From Euclidia mi (lineage: Eukaryota > Arthropoda > Insecta > Lepidoptera > Erebidae), in contig OX123205.2 in assembly GCA_944739405.2 (NCBI GenBank), positions 38,026,475 through 38,090,474 on the forward strand: DNA of 64,000 bases, written 5' to 3'. Below, piece after piece: positions 1 to 10,123 of the stretch. The translations under genes and the position numbers were made by a program. The notes beneath the pieces are model-generated. The model was given only the letters and a program-made list of their open reading frames with translations. It was not told where the DNA came from and made no database searches. The stretch's first letter is position 1; every line of letters starts with the position of its first letter.

Positions 1-93
1 AGAATTAAATTTTGAGTCTGATACAGAATCTGACAGCAGTTACGAATCATCATGGGCAGTCCGAGAATCTGACAGCAGTTACGAATCATCATA
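1..93 (+). pseudogene. Transposase C-terminal tail (Tc1/DDE_3 type), 5' cut by window edge
   Basis: Read in the frame of the longer copy at 7786-8159, this encodes the acidic, serine-rich tail of a DDE transposase, ending in TAA at 91-93. The tail contains a short internal duplication: the stretch encoding ESDSSYESS occurs twice. It is identical to 8067-8159. Confidence 0.6.
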
Positions 94-120
94 ACATTGG
101 CAGTCCACATGGATCATTTT

Positions 121-179
121 TATAGACTCACGCCTGTTTCCATGAAGGGGTAGGCAGAGGTGTAATATTACACCCACAT
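121..179 (-). repeat. SINE 3' tail, reverse orientation
   Basis: TAGACTCACGCCTGTTTCC followed by GGGGTAGGCAGAGGTGTAAT is the reverse complement of the 3' end of the tRNA-headed SINE seen in full at 30889-31150. The tRNA-like head is absent here. The same fragment recurs at 8187-8245. Confidence 0.7.
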
Positions 180-636
180 CATTCTTATTCAAAATAAATA
201 TGAAAATTAAATTTGCAGTTTTTGTATTTGGTAATTAGAACCTCACGTCGACGTAATTATGATGCGTTTACCTTTGTATACTAAATAGACAACATTTTTA
301 TTATAACTACTTATCTTCATAGGAAATTAGTTACTTCGTAAGAAAATAAATATACATGCATATAGCCATGCCAATATCAAGAGGTTTTGTTACAAACATT
401 AACAACACACACGGTAATAAAAAATGAATACATTTTTAGAAATAATGTATATTTAAAATGGGAATATTATATACCAAATATAGCAACACAACGCCCAGGT
501 TGGCCAATCTAACAGCTAGAGGTAAAATAACTGTGAACGGACTATAGTCTAACCTCTCTGATATATGTAGTCTTAGTTTTTTACATTATTGGGCATTATT
601 TTTTATTTGGCAATAAATTGTCACCATCCTGCCAAT

Positions 637-677
637 AAAAAAAACTAGACGCCATATCATGGCGTCTAGTTTTTTTT
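637..677. repeat. Perfect 19-bp-arm hairpin (CTAGACGCCAT/ATGGCGTCTAG)
   Basis: Eight A, then CTAGACGCCAT, a 3-base loop ATC, then ATGGCGTCTAG and eight T: every base of the 19-bp arms pairs. The copy in the right duplicate is at 8703-8743. It sits about 230 bp upstream of the THAP start codon. The A-run/T-run ends would fit a tiny palindromic transposon remnant; I see no reason to call it a terminator. Confidence 0.75.
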
Positions 678-903
678 CGGCCATGAAGCAAATAAGCAAA
701 ATAGAACTCCGCCATATTTTAGTTTTATGTCATTGAGTGTCATTGACAGCAAATGACAAGAAACCCGCGAAATAGTTATAACGTCAAAATCAGTTGCTGA
801 ATTGTGTTGAGTGAAGTAGTTGCGTTGATTAAATTCCGTATATTTCTGTTCCACAATTATTAGAGTAATCTACTTGTTTTTTTAGCAAATTATTGAAATT
901 AAG

Positions 904-958
904 ATGTACTACAAGTGTTGTGTGCCGGGTTGTGTAAGTTCGCGACAGGACGCTTTTT
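904..958 (+). pseudogene. THAP-domain first exon, truncated
   Basis: The ATG at 904 opens with the same start as THAP gene A, MYYKCCVPGC, which carries the first two zinc ligands of a THAP domain. After about 18 codons the sequence switches at a T-run into unrelated DNA, so the rest of the domain (W, C-x2-H, the C-terminal P) is lost. The frame runs on to 1284 only by chance, through a repeat. This is a broken copy of 8970. Confidence 0.8.
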
Positions 959-1017
959 TTCAGAGTGTTGTAAATCAGACGGGCGCAAGCGCATCTATTG
1001 TTTACCATTATTTTAAA

Positions 1018-1110
1018 CAGTGGCGTAGGAAGGGAGAGGGGGCGGCGGGGGCGGTCCGCCCCGGATGTCACTCTTTTTGGGGTGCCACCCAAACTCGACT
1101 TTGGTCTCAG
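1018..1110 (+). repeat. CAGTGGCGTAGG... repeat end, probably a hAT terminus
   Basis: CAGTGGCGTAGGAAGGGAG followed by a GC-rich block resembles hAT-family termini, which usually start CAGTGGCG/CAGGGGCG. I do not find the matching inverted end or an 8-bp duplication nearby, so it is a fragment or a different repeat. Confidence 0.3.
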
Positions 1111-1563
1111 GCGTACAGCAGCTGCCTTAGCTCTCGTCAACATGATATCGTTTCCTTGTATTTATTTGTTTACTATTGTTTACATTCAACTACAACTTCA
1201 ACTTCAACTTTGATTAAAATGGCTCCATCGTTCACCGATGATTTTGCCAATGTCAGGGTGGAACAAGAGATCAAAATAAATTAATTGAAAAGTTTAAAAG
1301 AAATGACTATTGACCGGTACTAGTAGCTATGGTTTCTGCTTGGGGGGCCAAATCTCTGAAAAGGGACAACACAGATATTAGTAAATATATATGCTTAGAC
1401 ACTTAGACTTAGATAATACTATATATCTATTAGTAGGGAAACAAACGGAGGGAGACAGCAAAGGGCGGGGGACTAGATTTTAATTTTGTTTATGGAAATG
1501 AATTTGTATAGAATTTTAATAAGGGATGTGTGAGAATAGAATTTTAATAAGGGATGTCTGTCA

Positions 1564-2532
1564 CTAGGACAGAAGGAAAGTTAGTTTTACGGGTCTGGGA
1601 ATTTGTTTTGGGAGAAGGTCGTACAGGGGGATCACTAATTTTGGACATGAGAAAAACATGTGTTCTAGAGTGCCCTCGTCCAAACCGCATTCGCAAATGG
1701 AATGGTCTCTGACGCGGATTTTAGCCAAAAATACTGGAGAACAAACAAATCCCAGGCGCATTCGGATTATAATTGATGTTGCCAATTTATTAATATGTTT
1801 ATGATTATTATACCAGGGTTTTGAAGGAATGGTGGGTTGGATGGAACCATAAAATTTACCTTTGACCAGTTTGGAGGTCTGCCACAAGTCATTCCAAGAA
1901 CTAACCAACGAAAGGTGAGCCTGAGAGCGTAGGTCGCGTGAAAAGCACAGGTTATATGATAGGCATCCAGATTCGGACGCTGCTTTAGCACAGGAGTCCG
2001 CAAACTCGTTACCCGATATGCCTGATTGGCTGGGAATCCACGCTAAGACTACTTCGATACCGGCCAGGTGACACCTATATAAAGTTGCTCTAGTTTGGAG
2101 AGAAATTTGGAAGGGATCGCGGGATTTAAAGGGATTTTTTTATAAAGCAGCGAGGGAGCTTAGGGAGTCGGAGAAAATGAGCGCCTTATTCAGCTTGTGA
2201 GATTCTATGTACTTGACTGCTTCCAATAAGGCGATAGACTCACCTGTAAATATAGAACTTTGCTGGGGAAACTGAAAGTTAAGGATAATACGGAATTTAG
2301 GGAGCCAAACTGCGGAACCTACGGGAGAACCATTGGTCTGTTTCGAAGCATCTGTATATAGCGTCACCCAGTCGGCCCAGTCATTAGACAAAATATTCGC
2401 TAGCTTGAGGTTGGCTTGACTACAGTTCTTGCCAATACCAAAGTCAAGGTAAATTTTAGGTTGGAAGATTAGGGATTGAAATTCTGTTAGAAAGAGGGGG
2501 TTAAGAGGAGATTGAAAAATGGGGGTAGACAA
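1564..2532 (-). pseudogene. LINE ORF2 C-terminal part: RNase H and Cys-rich end
   Basis: The 2140-2532 frame contains the RNase H start VTLYTDASK, then SIFTGESIALLEAVKYIES and ALIFSDSLSSL, i.e. the first D, the E and the second D of the catalytic set. The 1564-1908 frame carries CECGLDEGTLEHMFFSCP, the C-x-C...H...C segment found at the end of many insect LINE ORF2 proteins. The two lie in different frames with stops between them. Confidence 0.8.
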
Positions 2533-2545
2533 GTCCTGGAATTTT

Positions 2546-4253
2546 TTAAGAGAAACTATGAGGAGCGGAGGGTCCTTGCGAGACCAATAAGAGGAAGAAG
2601 AGAAGGGGCGCTAAGGAATGAAGATTAGGGAGAAGGGGATGGGTGCTGGTTTGGAGGACGTTGAACAAAAACCTGTCCGCCAGGTATTGGCAGCGGAGGT
2701 GAAGGGGAGGGTCTAGGCATTCAACCTGCAAAGCATTAATCGGGGAGCATTTTATAGCACCAGTTATAATTCGCAAGCATTTGGATCTTTTCCAGCTTGG
2801 ACAGTGCAAGTTTGTTGCAAGATTCAAGCAGGAAACCCGCGTAATCAAAATGACTGCGAACCACAGCGTTGTATAAAAGCTTTTGGCAAACGGGGTGGGA
2901 ACCCCAACGAACCCCTGAAAGGGCCCGCATGACATTCACACCCCTCTCGCCTTTCCGCTCAATGTAGTGCAGGTGATGGATGCCTGACAGTTTGGCGTCG
3001 AGTATAACACCCAAGAATTTGACGTGATCGTCAAAAGGTATTGTTTCACTTCCTACAGAAATCTGGATGTGGGGGATGTTACGTTTACGGGAAAAGACAA
3101 CAGCTTTGTATTTAGGGACTGTAAGGGAGAGGTTGTGATCAAAAAGCCACTGATTCAAGTAAAACAATGCGGTGTTTATACGGGATGAAGCTTGAGTAAA
3201 GGAGGGAGAGGAAATGTAGAGAACTATGTCATCTGCGTACTGGAGAATTGTACAAAAGGGGGAAACAGTAAGGTCTAGGTCGTAGGTATATAGATTATAA
3301 AGGATAGGACTTAGCACTGAGCCTTGTGGAAGACCTTTCCATAAGAGTCGAGGAGGAAGGAGGATGCCCTGATGACGAATGGATATTGAACGGTACATCA
3401 AAAGGTTTGATACAATGTTGACCAGTCTCTCGGGGATACTCAGCTCGTGCATTTTCTGCCTGAGCAGCGGAATCTGGACGTTATCATACGCTGACGAAAT
3501 GTCAAGAAACACTCCGATAACATGTTCGTTTTTGGAATAAGCCACCCGTATTTCAGAGGTAAAGATACTTAGGCTATCCAAAGTACCTTTACCTTTTCTG
3601 AAACCGAACTGTGAATTCGACAGAATGTTTCTGTTCTCCAATATCCATTCGAGACGATTTTTGATCAGGTTTTCCATGATTTTGGCTAGGACTGAGGAGA
3701 GGGCTATAGGTCTGTATGAAGAAGGGTCCTTAGGATTTTTGCCTGGTTTGAGGATAGGGATGATAATTTGTGATTTCCAGGATGCTGGGATTTCGCCTGA
3801 GAGAAAGATGGAATTCTGTAGGTTAAGGAAAAAGGACTTGCTGGAGTTTGAGAACTTGCAAATAAAGGAGTATGGGATACCGTCTATACCAGGAGAGGAG
3901 TCGCGAAGGTGATCAAGGGCGCAGGTGAGTTCGCCAAAGGAGAAAGGGGCGTTCATGGGATCTGGTGGGTGAGAAGGTAAGAGGGGTGAAGGAGAGGGAG
4001 TACACTCTAATTCAGGGACGTAGGGAGGGGCAAGATTGCAATGGAAATCATGGATAAAGGAGTCTGGATCGTTTGAAGTTATGTTTGGATCCTGGAGACT
4101 ACATCGGTATGTCTTAATCCTTTTCCACACGAGAGAAATCGGGGAGCGAGGGTTTAGGGATTCACAAAAATTCCTCCAGCCTTGGGACTTCTTTTTGGAT
4201 AGGAGTCTTGATGTGGAGGCTGCAGTTTTTTTGTAGGAGAGAAAGTCGGTCAT
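2546..4253 (-). pseudogene. LINE reverse transcriptase domain
   Basis: The 2736-4253 frame (505 codons) shows successive RT blocks: PILKPGKNPKDPSSYRPIAL, FGFRKGKGTLDSL, FLDISSAYDNV, LPQGSVLSPILYN and QYADDIVLY, the last being the catalytic YADD. It then stops in the thumb region. The continuation (ECLDPPLHLRCQYLADRF) is in another frame at 2546-2935, so there is at least one frameshift near 2790. It follows the endonuclease frame directly and together they form ORF2. Confidence 0.9.
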
Positions 4254-5206
4254 GGTGAGAGATGATTTAAACTATTGTTCTCCGCCGCCCTGCGGGATCG
4301 AACACTGTCTGAGCATTCAGAATCCCACCAAGGCGGAGAAGGACTACGGGAGGAGGATTTGGTGGGGATAGAAGAATCGGTGGCAGATAGTAGGGCGGAG
4401 GTAAAACGATCATATAGGTCTAGGGCATTAGAAGGTTCAACAGGGGGCAGTATTCTGAGCTCAGAATCCAATAATGTCGCAAATTGATCCCAGTTTGCGA
4501 GAGGAAGACGGTATTTGAGGAGAGGTTGGATATTAGGTGACAATGGGGGAGAGGAAGATGATTGTATAAAGAAGACTAGGATTGGGAAGTGGTCACTACC
4601 AAAAGAATTTAGCAGAACCAACCAGGAAAGACGGGAGACTAAGGAGGGTGAGGCGAACGATAGGTCAGGCACGCTGGAATTCTGTGTTGGGGAGACTCTT
4701 CGGGTGGGGGTGCCATCATTTAAAATGCAAAGGTCAATGCTATCAAGGAGGCCAAGTAAAGAGGAAGAGGAGGGGTCGTTACAGTGTGATCCCCACAGAG
4801 TATGTCGGCAATTGAAGTCACCTAACACGACAATGGGGGGCAGGATAGAGGAGAGAATGGAAGAGAGGTTGGAGATAATGGCAGAGTTTGGATGGGGAAT
4901 GTAAACAGAGACATAGGTAACGTCTGCCACTCTAGCAGCGACTAAATTTAGGCCCGGACCATGGGCGGGTAGGGGGATCTGGGAAAAAGTGATACATCTA
5001 TTGATCAACAGTGCGCAACCCGCAAATCCGTCCTCTCTGTCGTCCCGGAGGCATGAAAAGCCTGGGACCCTAAAGTGGGATCCCGGCCTTAACCAAGTCT
5101 CCGAGACCGCAAGGACGGCTGCCTTATAGCGGTTAATCAAGTAGATAATATCATATTTGTTGCGTCTAATGCTTCTACAATTCCATTGAAGGACTTGGAG
5201 ACCCAT
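4250..5206 (-). pseudogene. LINE APE-type endonuclease domain (ORF2 N-terminus)
   Basis: 318 codons beginning MGLQVLQWNCRSI, the usual QWN start of an exonuclease/endonuclease domain. Further motifs are SETWLRPG (catalytic E), VLGDFNCRHTLWGS (GDFN), PDLSF and GSDHFPI (SDH). It would nick the target site for target-primed reverse transcription. The frame ends just before the RT frame starts, suggesting a frameshift or stop at the junction of a once continuous ORF2. Confidence 0.9.
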
Positions 5207-5240
5207 TAGACCTATTTTTACGGGAGATAACGGTTAGTAG

Positions 5241-6836
5241 TTATTCTACAGGAACTGTGAGATTGTTCGGTAGGGAGTCGGAGAACTTCGAGAGCATGTT
5301 TATTAGTGTGCATATCAGTAGCTCGATCAGGTTATCATTTGGAGTAGGAAGAGGGGTGGTCTCAATGAAGGCGGGGTAAGCACAGCCATTGGCTTGGGTT
5401 GAGGTGGGAGTAGCTGTTATGGCATTGTGGGCTTGGACATCATAAGATTTCCCAAGTTCTGGTTTAGAGCGTGGGGGTAAAAATATTGTTTTTCTGTAGG
5501 AAGTAGTAGGTGTAGCAGGAGGCTGGGGTAATGGTGAGAGAGGGGAAAGATTTTGCGTATGGGAAAATAGAGGAGGATATTGAGGAGTGGCAGCGACATC
5601 TGCGTAGGCGCGTCTAGCTTGCGGATCTCTGAGCGATGCTTCCAAATAGCTGATATTCTCCTGAGACATAACCATTTTTATAGATTTCTGTCTTGAGTGC
5701 TCAGGGCATTGGCTGTCAATAGCTGTGTGTCTGCCCTCTCGGCAGAGGAAGCAAGACACTTCAGAGTCAGCAACAGTACAGGTCTCTCCAGAGTGGGGTT
5801 GGGCATATTTGTAGCACCGGGGCTGTGAGCGGCACTGGGCAGCTATATGGCCGAATCGGCAGCATTTTCTACATTGGATGGTGGGAAGCCGGTAGGTAGA
5901 AACAGGGAGGGAAGCATTGTAGCAATATACTTTCTCAGGGAGGAATTGACCCAAGAAAGTTAAAACTACGGAGTTGGAAGGGATCCAGGTGGTTTGGGAG
6001 TATTTCTTTGCTTTAACGTTTAAGCGCCTTGCCCTAATAACTTCTCCGCAATTAGAAGGGGTGGTAATACCTATACATGGTTTAGACTGCACGGTTAGCG
6101 TAGTGGTTTAAGCGGTCGCCTCGCTGCTTGACGCTGCGCGCAGTGTTGTGGGTTCGATCCCCACACGAGACAACACTTTGTGTGATTCATAAATTGTTGT
6201 TTCGAGTCTGGGTGTTCATTGTGTCCGTTAGATGTATGTTTGTAAAGTCCCCCGCGACACAGGATTCGGTCCTAGTGCGGGAGTTGTCTTTTTTAAAAAA
6301 ATAAAAAAAAAATAAAAAAAAAAAAAAAAACCGGAAACAGGTTCCTCTAGGGTCCAGTCTGTTGGGATATCTTTGACTACACCCATACGGGCGATTTGAA
6401 ACTTCGGAATATGAGCACTGTATTTGTTTGTTCCCAGGAGGCTTAGATCCAGGAACTTATTGGCGTCGTTGGCTGACTTGAATTCGATGGAAATCCGGTT
6501 CCGTCCCAAGTTTTTAATACCTCCCTCTTTAATTCCGGAAATGTCGTGCGATTACAGGAATTGTTCGAATTTTAATATTTTAAAAGAGTAGCCCGAGGAA
6601 AGATCTGGTTCTGCCCTTGAAACGTACACCGTGAATGGGCCTTTATCTGTGTCCGAATATTTAATCTGACTATCAGCTTCGTATCCAGGTTTTACGTAAA
6701 TAGACTGGATAGATTCAGCCGGGGTGCGGGTTTTTTAAAGATCCAAGGGTGTAACAACGTCGGCCGGTCTTTTTAAACATTTGTTTATATCAGGAGGCGT
6801 ACCTCCACTCCCATCCGGGGGCTCATCGACCTCCAT
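5241..6836 (-). pseudogene. LINE ORF1 (Gag-like, CCHC knuckles), interrupted by a SINE
   Basis: It starts at the ATG at 6836 (MEVDEPPDGSGG) and reads with two in-frame stops through KSANDANKFLDL and GVVKDIPTDWTLEE, where a SINE (6085-6331) splits it. It resumes at about 6084 with CGEVIRARRLN, then CRKCCRFGHIAAQC and two further Cys/His clusters that form the zinc knuckles, and LEASLRDPQ; it ends at 5241. One knuckle reads CYKYAQPHSGETC, where the expected second Cys is Y. The protein would bind the LINE RNA. Confidence 0.85.
6085..6331 (+). mobile_element. tRNA-headed SINE, family 1, inserted in LINE ORF1
   Basis: It has a tRNA-like head with an A-box-like TAGCGTAGTGGTTTAAG and B box GGTTCGATCCC, a unique body, and an A-rich 3' tail at 6296-6331. 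A reversed member of the same family lies at 13738-13967. The insertion is opposite in sense to the LINE. I could not see a clear target-site duplication. Confidence 0.85.
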
Positions 6837-6849
6837 GTCCAATATTAGT

Positions 6850-7284
6850 GATCTTTAACTATTAGACTTACCACAACACAAGTATTAATAACAATCCACC
6901 ACACAACACACCACAACACAACAGAAACAAATAGATTTAATGCCAGAAGCAGAGACAAATCGCGTGGAGAACGAATAGATAACCTAAAATCGTGTTTCTA
7001 AGTCACTGTTCAACCACCCAATCTCATTGTTTACATTCAGTTTGTTGTTTGATTTTTCTTTGACATTTAATGTCATCTTCAATAATATTTCGTGATTTCT
7101 TTTCTTAATTTATTTAATGGTTGCTTGTAATAATTATATATTTATCCATTAAAAGTCCTGCGTGTAGTCGAAAATATCAATATAAACACAAAAATATGCT
7201 ATAAATTGCAAATATAAAAATTCAAGGAAAACTGTATGTTGCTTTGTTGACGTGTTGCTTATTATTATTATTATTCAAGTTTAA
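6850..7284. other. AT-rich spacer, no gene seen
   Basis: The 5' flank of the LINE followed by AT-rich sequence with an ATT microsatellite at about 7261-7275. I see no frame, splice pair or repeat end that I can name. Part of it is probably LINE 5' UTR. Confidence 0.4.
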
Positions 7285-7396
7285 TTATTTTTCAAAGAAA
7301 TATTGCAGTATAGCTTCTACATCACAATAGTGCAAAGGCTTCCTTTTTTTGCAATAACTGTCACCCACATCGGCGAATACGTAAGCCGAAGCTAGT
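7285..7396 (-). CDS. Candidate terminal exon of an unrecognised gene
   Basis: On the minus strand a good acceptor (TTTATTTTACAG) at 7397 is followed by 36 open codons, starting LASAYVFADVGDSYCKKRKP and ending ILQYFFEK plus TAA. No upstream exon was found, and the DNA upstream is a Tc1-like element, so it may be an orphan or transposon-derived exon. I do not recognise the family. Confidence 0.3.
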
Positions 7397-7644
7397 CTGT
7401 AAAATAAAAGTATCGATAAAGTTATAACGTCACCATGTTTATGCGTCGCAATCTTTATACGAATAAATCAAAATGTCTATGAACGAAGTATCAAAGTTTC
7501 AAATGAAGTTCTATTAAATTTTGACGGGTAATGGGGCCCACCGCGGTGACCTATGTCAGACCTTTGAGTGATGGGATTCCTCCGTGTCTATTAACATAAT
7601 ATATATAGGTATATGTCAAAGAAATATAACCAACCTTAAACCTA

Positions 7645-8610
7645 CAGTCCGTTCGCAGTTATTTTACCTCTGACACATGTCGGTGTTTATTTTCTTTATG
7701 TTGGAATTGTACTCTGTGATGACAGGAATGTAAAATAGGGTTGCCCATGCATAACATTTTACCCAATATTAGTGGAAATGCTTCAAGAATTCAAATGCTT
7801 GAAGCTCATGGCCGCAAAGTGGTTAGATTACCGCCATACCACTGCGAGCTAAACGCAATTGAATTTATGTGGAGTCTCATTAAAAGGCGAGTCACGAGCT
7901 AAAATTTAGGGCAAGAGGCAGCCAACATTGTGAATTTAGCTGAAGAAGCTTTTCTATCTATCACTGCAGAAGACTGACAAAAACAATGCAAACATGTGCG
8001 CCACATTGAAGACAAGCTTCGTGAAACAGATGGGTCTACGGATGCTGAAATGGACAGGTTCATAATAGAATTAAATTTTGAGTCTGATACAGAATCTGAC
8101 AGCAGTTACGAATCATCATGGGCAGTCCGAGAATCTGACAGCAGTTACGAATCATCATAACATTGGCAGTCCACATGGATCATTTTTATAGACTCACGCC
8201 TGTTTCCATGAAGGGGTAGGCAGAGGTGTAATATTACACCCACATCATTCTTATTCAAAATAAATATGAAAATTAAATTTGCAGTTTTTGTATTTGGTAA
8301 TTAGAACCTCACGTCGACGTAATTATGATGCGTTTACCTTTGTATACTAAATAGACAACATTTTTATTATAACTACTTATCTTCATAGGAAATTAGTTAC
8401 TTCGTAAGAAAATAAATATACATGCATATAGCCATGCCAATATCAAGAGGTTTTGTTACAAACATTAACAACACACACGGTAATAAAAAATGAATACATT
8501 TTTAGAAATAATGTATATTTAAAATGGGAATATTATATACCAAATATAGCAACACAACGCCCAGGTTGGCCAATCTAACAGCTAGAGGTAAAATAACTGT
8601 GAACGGACTA
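7645..8610 (+). mobile_element. Tc1/mariner-like element, internally deleted (966 bp)
   Basis: The left terminus at 7645, CAGTCCGTTCGCAGTTATTT, is repeated inverted at the right end with two or three mismatches (AGTCCGTTCACAGTTATTTT), and both ends are next to TA, the Tc1/mariner target. Only the last third of the transposase remains inside (7786-8159). Its right part is duplicated at 1-544. Confidence 0.75.
7786..8159 (+). pseudogene. DDE_3-type transposase C-terminal fragment
   Basis: One frame runs MLEAHGRKVVRLPPYHCELN, AIEFMWSLIKRRV, then a TAA at 7903, NIVNLAEEAF, a TGA at 7975 (where a tryptophan codon would fit), then HIEDKLRETDG and an acidic Ser-rich tail ending at 8159. The PYHCELN.IE block is the third catalytic acid region of Tc1/IS630-like transposases. 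Two in-frame stops and no N-terminus make it dead. The middle of a related transposase is at 12112-15715. Confidence 0.8.
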
Positions 8611-9024
8611 TAGTCTAACCTCTCTGATATATGTAGTCTTAGTTTTTTACATTATTGGGCATTATTTTTTATTTGGCAATAAATTGTCACCATCCTGCCA
8701 ATAAAAAAAACTAGACGCCATATCATGGCGTCTAGTTTTTTTTCGGCCATGAAGCAAATAAGCAAAATAGAACTCCGCCATATTTTAGTTTTATGTCATT
8801 GAGTGTCATTGACAGCAAATGACAAGAAACCCGCGAAATAGTTATAACGTCAAAATCAGTTGCTGAATTGTGTTGAGTGAAGTAGTTGCGTTGATTAAAT
8901 TCCGTATATTTCTGTTCCACAATTATTAGAGTAATCTACTTGTTTTTTTAGCAAATTATTGAAATTAAGATGTACTACAAGTGTTGTGTGCCGGGTTGTG
9001 TAAGTTCGCGACAGGACGCTTTTT
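8067..9024. repeat. Right copy of the 958-bp direct duplication
   Basis: Partner of 1-958. This copy is the intact context: a Tc1-like right end, spacer, hairpin (8703-8743) and the THAP gene A first exon, which continues beyond the breakpoint. Confidence 0.9.
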
Positions 9025-9629
9025 TACACAAATTTCCGAAGTGCAAGAAGAGACTTCAAAAGTGGCTAAATAGCATTAACTGTAAATATTTACGCCAGAA
9101 AAGTAATTTCAGAAGTCTTCAAGTGTGCCACAAACATTTTGAATCGCGCTTTCTGACTCAGAAGTCACGTCTTATGGCCATTGCGTATCCAACTCTATTC
9201 CTGGAAACTGAAATTCTCACTGGAATACCTCTAAATCCGACCGAAACTGATGGTACGTTAAAGTTTTGCCTTGTATATGTACGTTTATAATTGCTCGAAT
9301 CATCATGTTAATTATTGTATTCTTATATTTCAGCACCGTATTACACTGCTGAACAGTTAACAAAGAATAAGCATTTTGATCACGGCTATTCTAGATCACA
9401 TGATGAAACACTGAAGTCTACAGGTGACATATTACCTATTATTCTTTATTTGTTGTATGTTTATAATGTATTTTTCATCATAATAAATTATCACAGTATA
9501 TATTTGTCTGTGAAATTATTGTATTCTTTATTTCAGATGCAGATTATACTGTTGATCAGCATTATGCAAATAAAATGCATGATCACAGTTATATTAAATT
9601 ACATTCTGATGAAATGCTGAAGAATACAG
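8970..9629 (+). CDS. THAP gene A: THAP-domain protein, 3' end not found
   Basis: Exon 1 (8970-9252) encodes a full THAP domain: C6 and C10 in CCVPGC, FPKC, W32, C53 and H56 in VCHKHF, and AYPTLF. THAP domains bind DNA through this C2CH zinc module. Exons 2 (9334-9423) and 3 (9537-9629) follow; all borders are GT/AG and phase 1. Exons 2 and 3 encode similar short segments (YYTAEQLTKNKHFDHGY and DYTVDQHYANKMHDHSY), i.e. a duplicated exon. The frame stays open at the last donor and no terminal exon is visible before the next THAP copy, so it is either incomplete or splices further downstream. Confidence 0.75.
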
Positions 9630-9782
9630 GTGAAAAATGCTTATTATATACATATTTATTATACCTATCATTGCACTTGCCCAACTATTCCCAGTAATAT
9701 CATGAACACCCTAAAGATGCATCAGCTTGTTTTGTTTGATGAAAATTTAGTAAATATTTATGTGACATGTGACTCTAATAAG

Positions 9783-10115
9783 CACAGACAGAGATCTACA
9801 TAGATAACGCAAATGCATGCACTTCGCGTGTCTGAACGCCGACCAAGCGTCGAGCTTGGTCGCCACTAACTTCAGTCCCCGCGCGTCCGTTTTACCGTTA
9901 AGTAAACTTTATTCACATTACGTTGCCGCGTTTGCTTCGGACGTTTGATCTGACGTTGTGTATTAGGAGACGATGAATATCGCACAAGCGATACTGTCGC
10001 GCATCGCTTCGACTTCGTGATACAGGCAACGTCACAGTAGGTATTAAAAAGTCGGCACGCTTGGTTTCAATACAAATCGTGATAGTTGCGTTATCTATGT
10101 AGATCTATATCTGTG
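9783..10115. mobile_element. hAT-type MITE, 333 bp, TSD CTAATAAG
   Basis: Termini CACAGACAGAGATCTACATA and, inverted, CACAGATATAGATCTACATA; the inverted repeat continues for about 30 bp. It is flanked by identical 8-bp duplications CTAATAAG at 9775-9782 and 10116-10123. The interior is GC-richer, has no ORF and contains further small inverted repeats. The 8-bp duplication fits hAT. Confidence 0.85.
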
Positions 10116-10123
10116 CTAATAAG

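Larger units (their letters stand above)
1..544 (+). mobile_element. Right end of a Tc1/mariner-like element
   Basis: This is the 3' part of the element seen whole at 7645-8610. It starts inside the transposase C-terminal coding end and finishes with a terminal repeat (GAGGTAAAATAACTGTGAAC... to base 544) followed by TA. The matching inverted left terminus is at 7645. A reversed SINE tail lies inside at about 121-179. Confidence 0.6.
1..958. repeat. Left copy of a 958-bp direct duplication (right copy 8067-9024)
   Basis: Bases 1-958 match 8067-9024 with no difference that I found on reading both; the offset is a constant 8066. The segment contains the end of a Tc1/mariner-like element, a reversed SINE tail, a hairpin, the 5' flank and the first coding bases of a THAP gene. 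Homology stops inside a T-run at about 958: the right copy continues as an intact THAP exon and the left copy changes to unrelated sequence. The duplication may extend left of the window. It is either a very recent duplication or an assembly artefact. Confidence 0.9.
1290..6840 (-). mobile_element. Non-LTR retrotransposon (I/jockey group with RNase H), decayed
   Basis: On the minus strand, in 5'-3' order, are a Gag-like ORF1 with zinc knuckles, an APE-type endonuclease, a reverse transcriptase with YADD, an RNase H domain and a C-terminal Cys/His segment. This order matches RNase-H-bearing LINE clades such as I, Loa or R1-like elements; the exact clade cannot be fixed by eye. The 3' region (about 1495-1560) has two copies of a GAATTTTAATAAGGGATGT repeat. 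Stops in ORF1, a SINE in ORF1 and frameshifts in ORF2 show it is inactive. The outer boundaries are approximate. Confidence 0.85.

Noticed and set aside
637..677. Rho-independent-like terminator
   Set aside because: Hairpin plus T-run resembles a bacterial terminator, but this is eukaryotic DNA and the A-run and T-run are simply symmetric.
904..1284. A 126-codon frame starting like THAP gene A
   Set aside because: Only the first 18 codons belong to THAP; the rest runs through unrelated repeat DNA after the duplication breakpoint.
1290..6840. An active LINE
   Set aside because: Stops in ORF1, a SINE insertion in ORF1 and frameshifts in ORF2 rule it out.
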